The translations under genes and the position numbers were made by a program. DNA of 64,000 bases from Setophaga petechia. Its lineage: Eukaryota; Chordata; Aves; Passeriformes; Parulidae. Position 1 is the first letter of the stretch. The number at the start of each line of letters is the position of its first letter. This document shows, in pieces, positions 63,310 to 64,000 of this stretch. The notes under the pieces are model-generated. The model made no database searches and was not told the origin of the DNA. It saw only the letters and a list, made by a program, of their open reading frames with translations. Location of the stretch: assembly GCA_024362935.1 (NCBI GenBank), contig JANCRA010000028.1:7994476-8058475 (forward strand), written 5' to 3'.

Positions 63310-63360
63310 CAGTAAGAGTTGATGTGCGGTGAGCTGCATCCTGCATGTGAGCTCCTACTG
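63310..63360 (+). ncRNA. Candidate hairpin RNA next to miR-132
   Basis: A 51-nt imperfect hairpin: 5' arm 63310-63329 (CAGTAAGAG..), 10-nt loop 63330-63339, 3' arm 63340-63360 (..CTCCTACTG). By hand 18 of 20 positions pair, four of them G-U on the plus strand, with one A-C and one G-G mismatch. The G-U pairs favour plus-strand folding, opposite to miR-132. I know no microRNA of this sequence. Confidence 0.25.
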
Positions 63361-63481
63361 CCCCGGGAGGCGGGCCGCCCCCGACGGGACCCCCCGCCAC
63401 CCCGCCTCCTCCTCCGCCGCCTCGGGGACCCCCGGGAGTGGGCGAGTGGGGGGAGCCGGTGCTGCCCGCGGTGCGAGTCCG

Positions 63482-63561
63482 CCTGTCCCGGCGACCATGG
63501 CTGTAGACTGTTACCCCCCCAGCGGCACAGTAACAATCTAAAGCCACGGTCGCCCGGGCGG
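63482..63561 (-). ncRNA. MIR132: miR-132 precursor
   Basis: The mature 3p strand occupies complement(63492..63513), starts TAACAGTCTACAGCC and carries seed AACAGUC, identical to vertebrate miR-132. The 5p strand is complement(63529..63550), starting ACCGTGGCTTTAG. The 15-nt loop contains a G7 run. The lower stem CCCGGGCGACC pairs with GGTCGCCGGG. miR-132 is a CREB-induced neuronal microRNA that controls dendrite growth and targets MeCP2 and p250GAP in mammals. It is transcribed opposite to DPH1 and OVCA2, as in human. Boundaries of the precursor are approximate. Confidence 0.96.
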
Positions 63562-63571
63562 CGTCGGAGTT

Positions 63572-63593
63572 GGGGGGGGGGGGGGGGGGGGGG
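63572..63593 (+). repeat. G22 homopolymer upstream of miR-132
   Basis: Twenty-two consecutive G on the plus strand, 22 bp beyond the 5p arm of miR-132 on its 5' side (a C run in the microRNA transcript). Length in assemblies of such runs is unreliable. Confidence 0.9.
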
Positions 63594-64000
63594 CTGGGAG
63601 GGCGGGTTGGGAGGGGGCAGCCGGTGCCTTGGCGACGGCGAGGAGGCGCCCCCGCCACCGCAGCGAGGGCGCCCGACCCCCACCGGCGGCGCGGGGGGGG
63701 ACTCCCGGTGCTTGGGAGGGGGGGGGAGTGTCGGTAGCATCGGCAGCATCGGTAGCATCCGCCCACCCCCCCCTGCCCGCCCCCTGCCCTCCCACGCGTG
63801 TCCGCCCCGCCGGGAGTCCCCCCCTACCTGGGCTGCAGCGGGAGGGCGGGGGGGGCGTCCGCCGTGGGGGGGTCGGTGTCTGCGGGGGGGGAAAAGAGAG
63901 CGGGGTCAGGCGGGCACCGGGACACCCCCCCATCCCCGCCCCTTCCCGCCTTCCCCCCCGCCCCCGTCGGGGCGCGCTCCCCGACGGCTCAGCACCACGG

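Larger units (their letters stand above)
58290..63470. other. Intergenic region between OVCA2 and miR-132
   Basis: No recognisable gene. It holds the TA microsatellite, a minisatellite and a small CpG-rich patch at about 59400-59950 with a candidate first exon, all listed separately. From about 60.4 to 62.8 kb I saw nothing supportable. The minus-strand primary transcript of miR-132 probably extends leftward into this region. Confidence 0.6.
62850..64000. promoter_or_regulatory. CpG island around miR-132 (HIC1 5' side)
   Basis: Extremely GC-rich and CpG-dense to the end of the window, including the miR-132 hairpin. In mammals the miR-212/132 promoter and the HIC1 CpG island adjoin in this position. 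No HIC1 coding sequence (BTB or zinc fingers) is seen, so HIC1 itself lies beyond 64000. Confidence 0.6.

Noticed and set aside
62861..63766. 301-codon minus-strand open frame over miR-132
   Set aside because: Runs through the microRNA hairpin and the G22 run; Gly/Pro/Arg-rich artefact of the CpG island.
1..64000. CRISPR arrays, operons, prophage or other prokaryotic systems
   Set aside because: The window is a vertebrate genome with spliced genes; tandem repeats found are minisatellites and microsatellites without the spacer pattern of CRISPR.

Overview
This window is from a bird genome, most likely a neoavian and plausibly a songbird. The evidence is spliced vertebrate genes with GT-AG introns, several CR1 LINE copies, a solo ERVL-type LTR of the kind common in songbirds, and GC-rich CpG islands typical of an avian microchromosome. 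The gene order RTN4RL1 (minus), DPH1 (plus), OVCA2 (plus), miR-132 (minus) matches the human 17p13.3 neighbourhood, where HIC1 follows next. HIC1 should lie just beyond base 64000.

Layout. Bases 1-9234 are the non-coding flank downstream of RTN4RL1, with old CR1 pieces and the solo LTR. RTN4RL1 (Nogo receptor-like 1, a GPI-anchored LRR protein) runs on the minus strand from 37916 to 10447. It has a 13-nt coding first exon and a 26-kb intron, so its true N-terminus is not the first ATG of the large exon. A CpG island at about 37.0-40.6 kb separates it head to head from DPH1. DPH1 (diphthamide synthesis, 12 coding exons, 423 aa) runs from 39703 to 57186. I read all 12 exons in frame and recovered the three Fe-S cysteines. 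OVCA2 (serine hydrolase, 233 aa, one exon) follows 394 bp later. No poly(A) signal lies between DPH1 and OVCA2, so they probably share a 3' end. The canonical signal overlaps the OVCA2 stop codon. From 58.3 to 63.4 kb there is no recognisable gene, but there is a TA microsatellite, a 34-bp minisatellite and one CpG-type candidate first exon. The miR-132 hairpin is at 63482-63561 (minus), inside a second CpG island next to a 22-G run.

The genes do not form one pathway. RTN4RL1 and miR-132 act in neurons. DPH1 and OVCA2 are housekeeping genes historically linked as the OVCA1/OVCA2 pair. What is less expected lies in the non-coding sequence: homeodomain-like TAAT islands in the DPH1 and RTN4RL1 introns, a plus-strand hairpin next to miR-132, the absence of miR-212 in the 450 bp upstream of miR-132, and a strongly G-poor degenerate repeat that creates a 710-codon spurious ORF. 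I found no wholly new system; these are the best leads.
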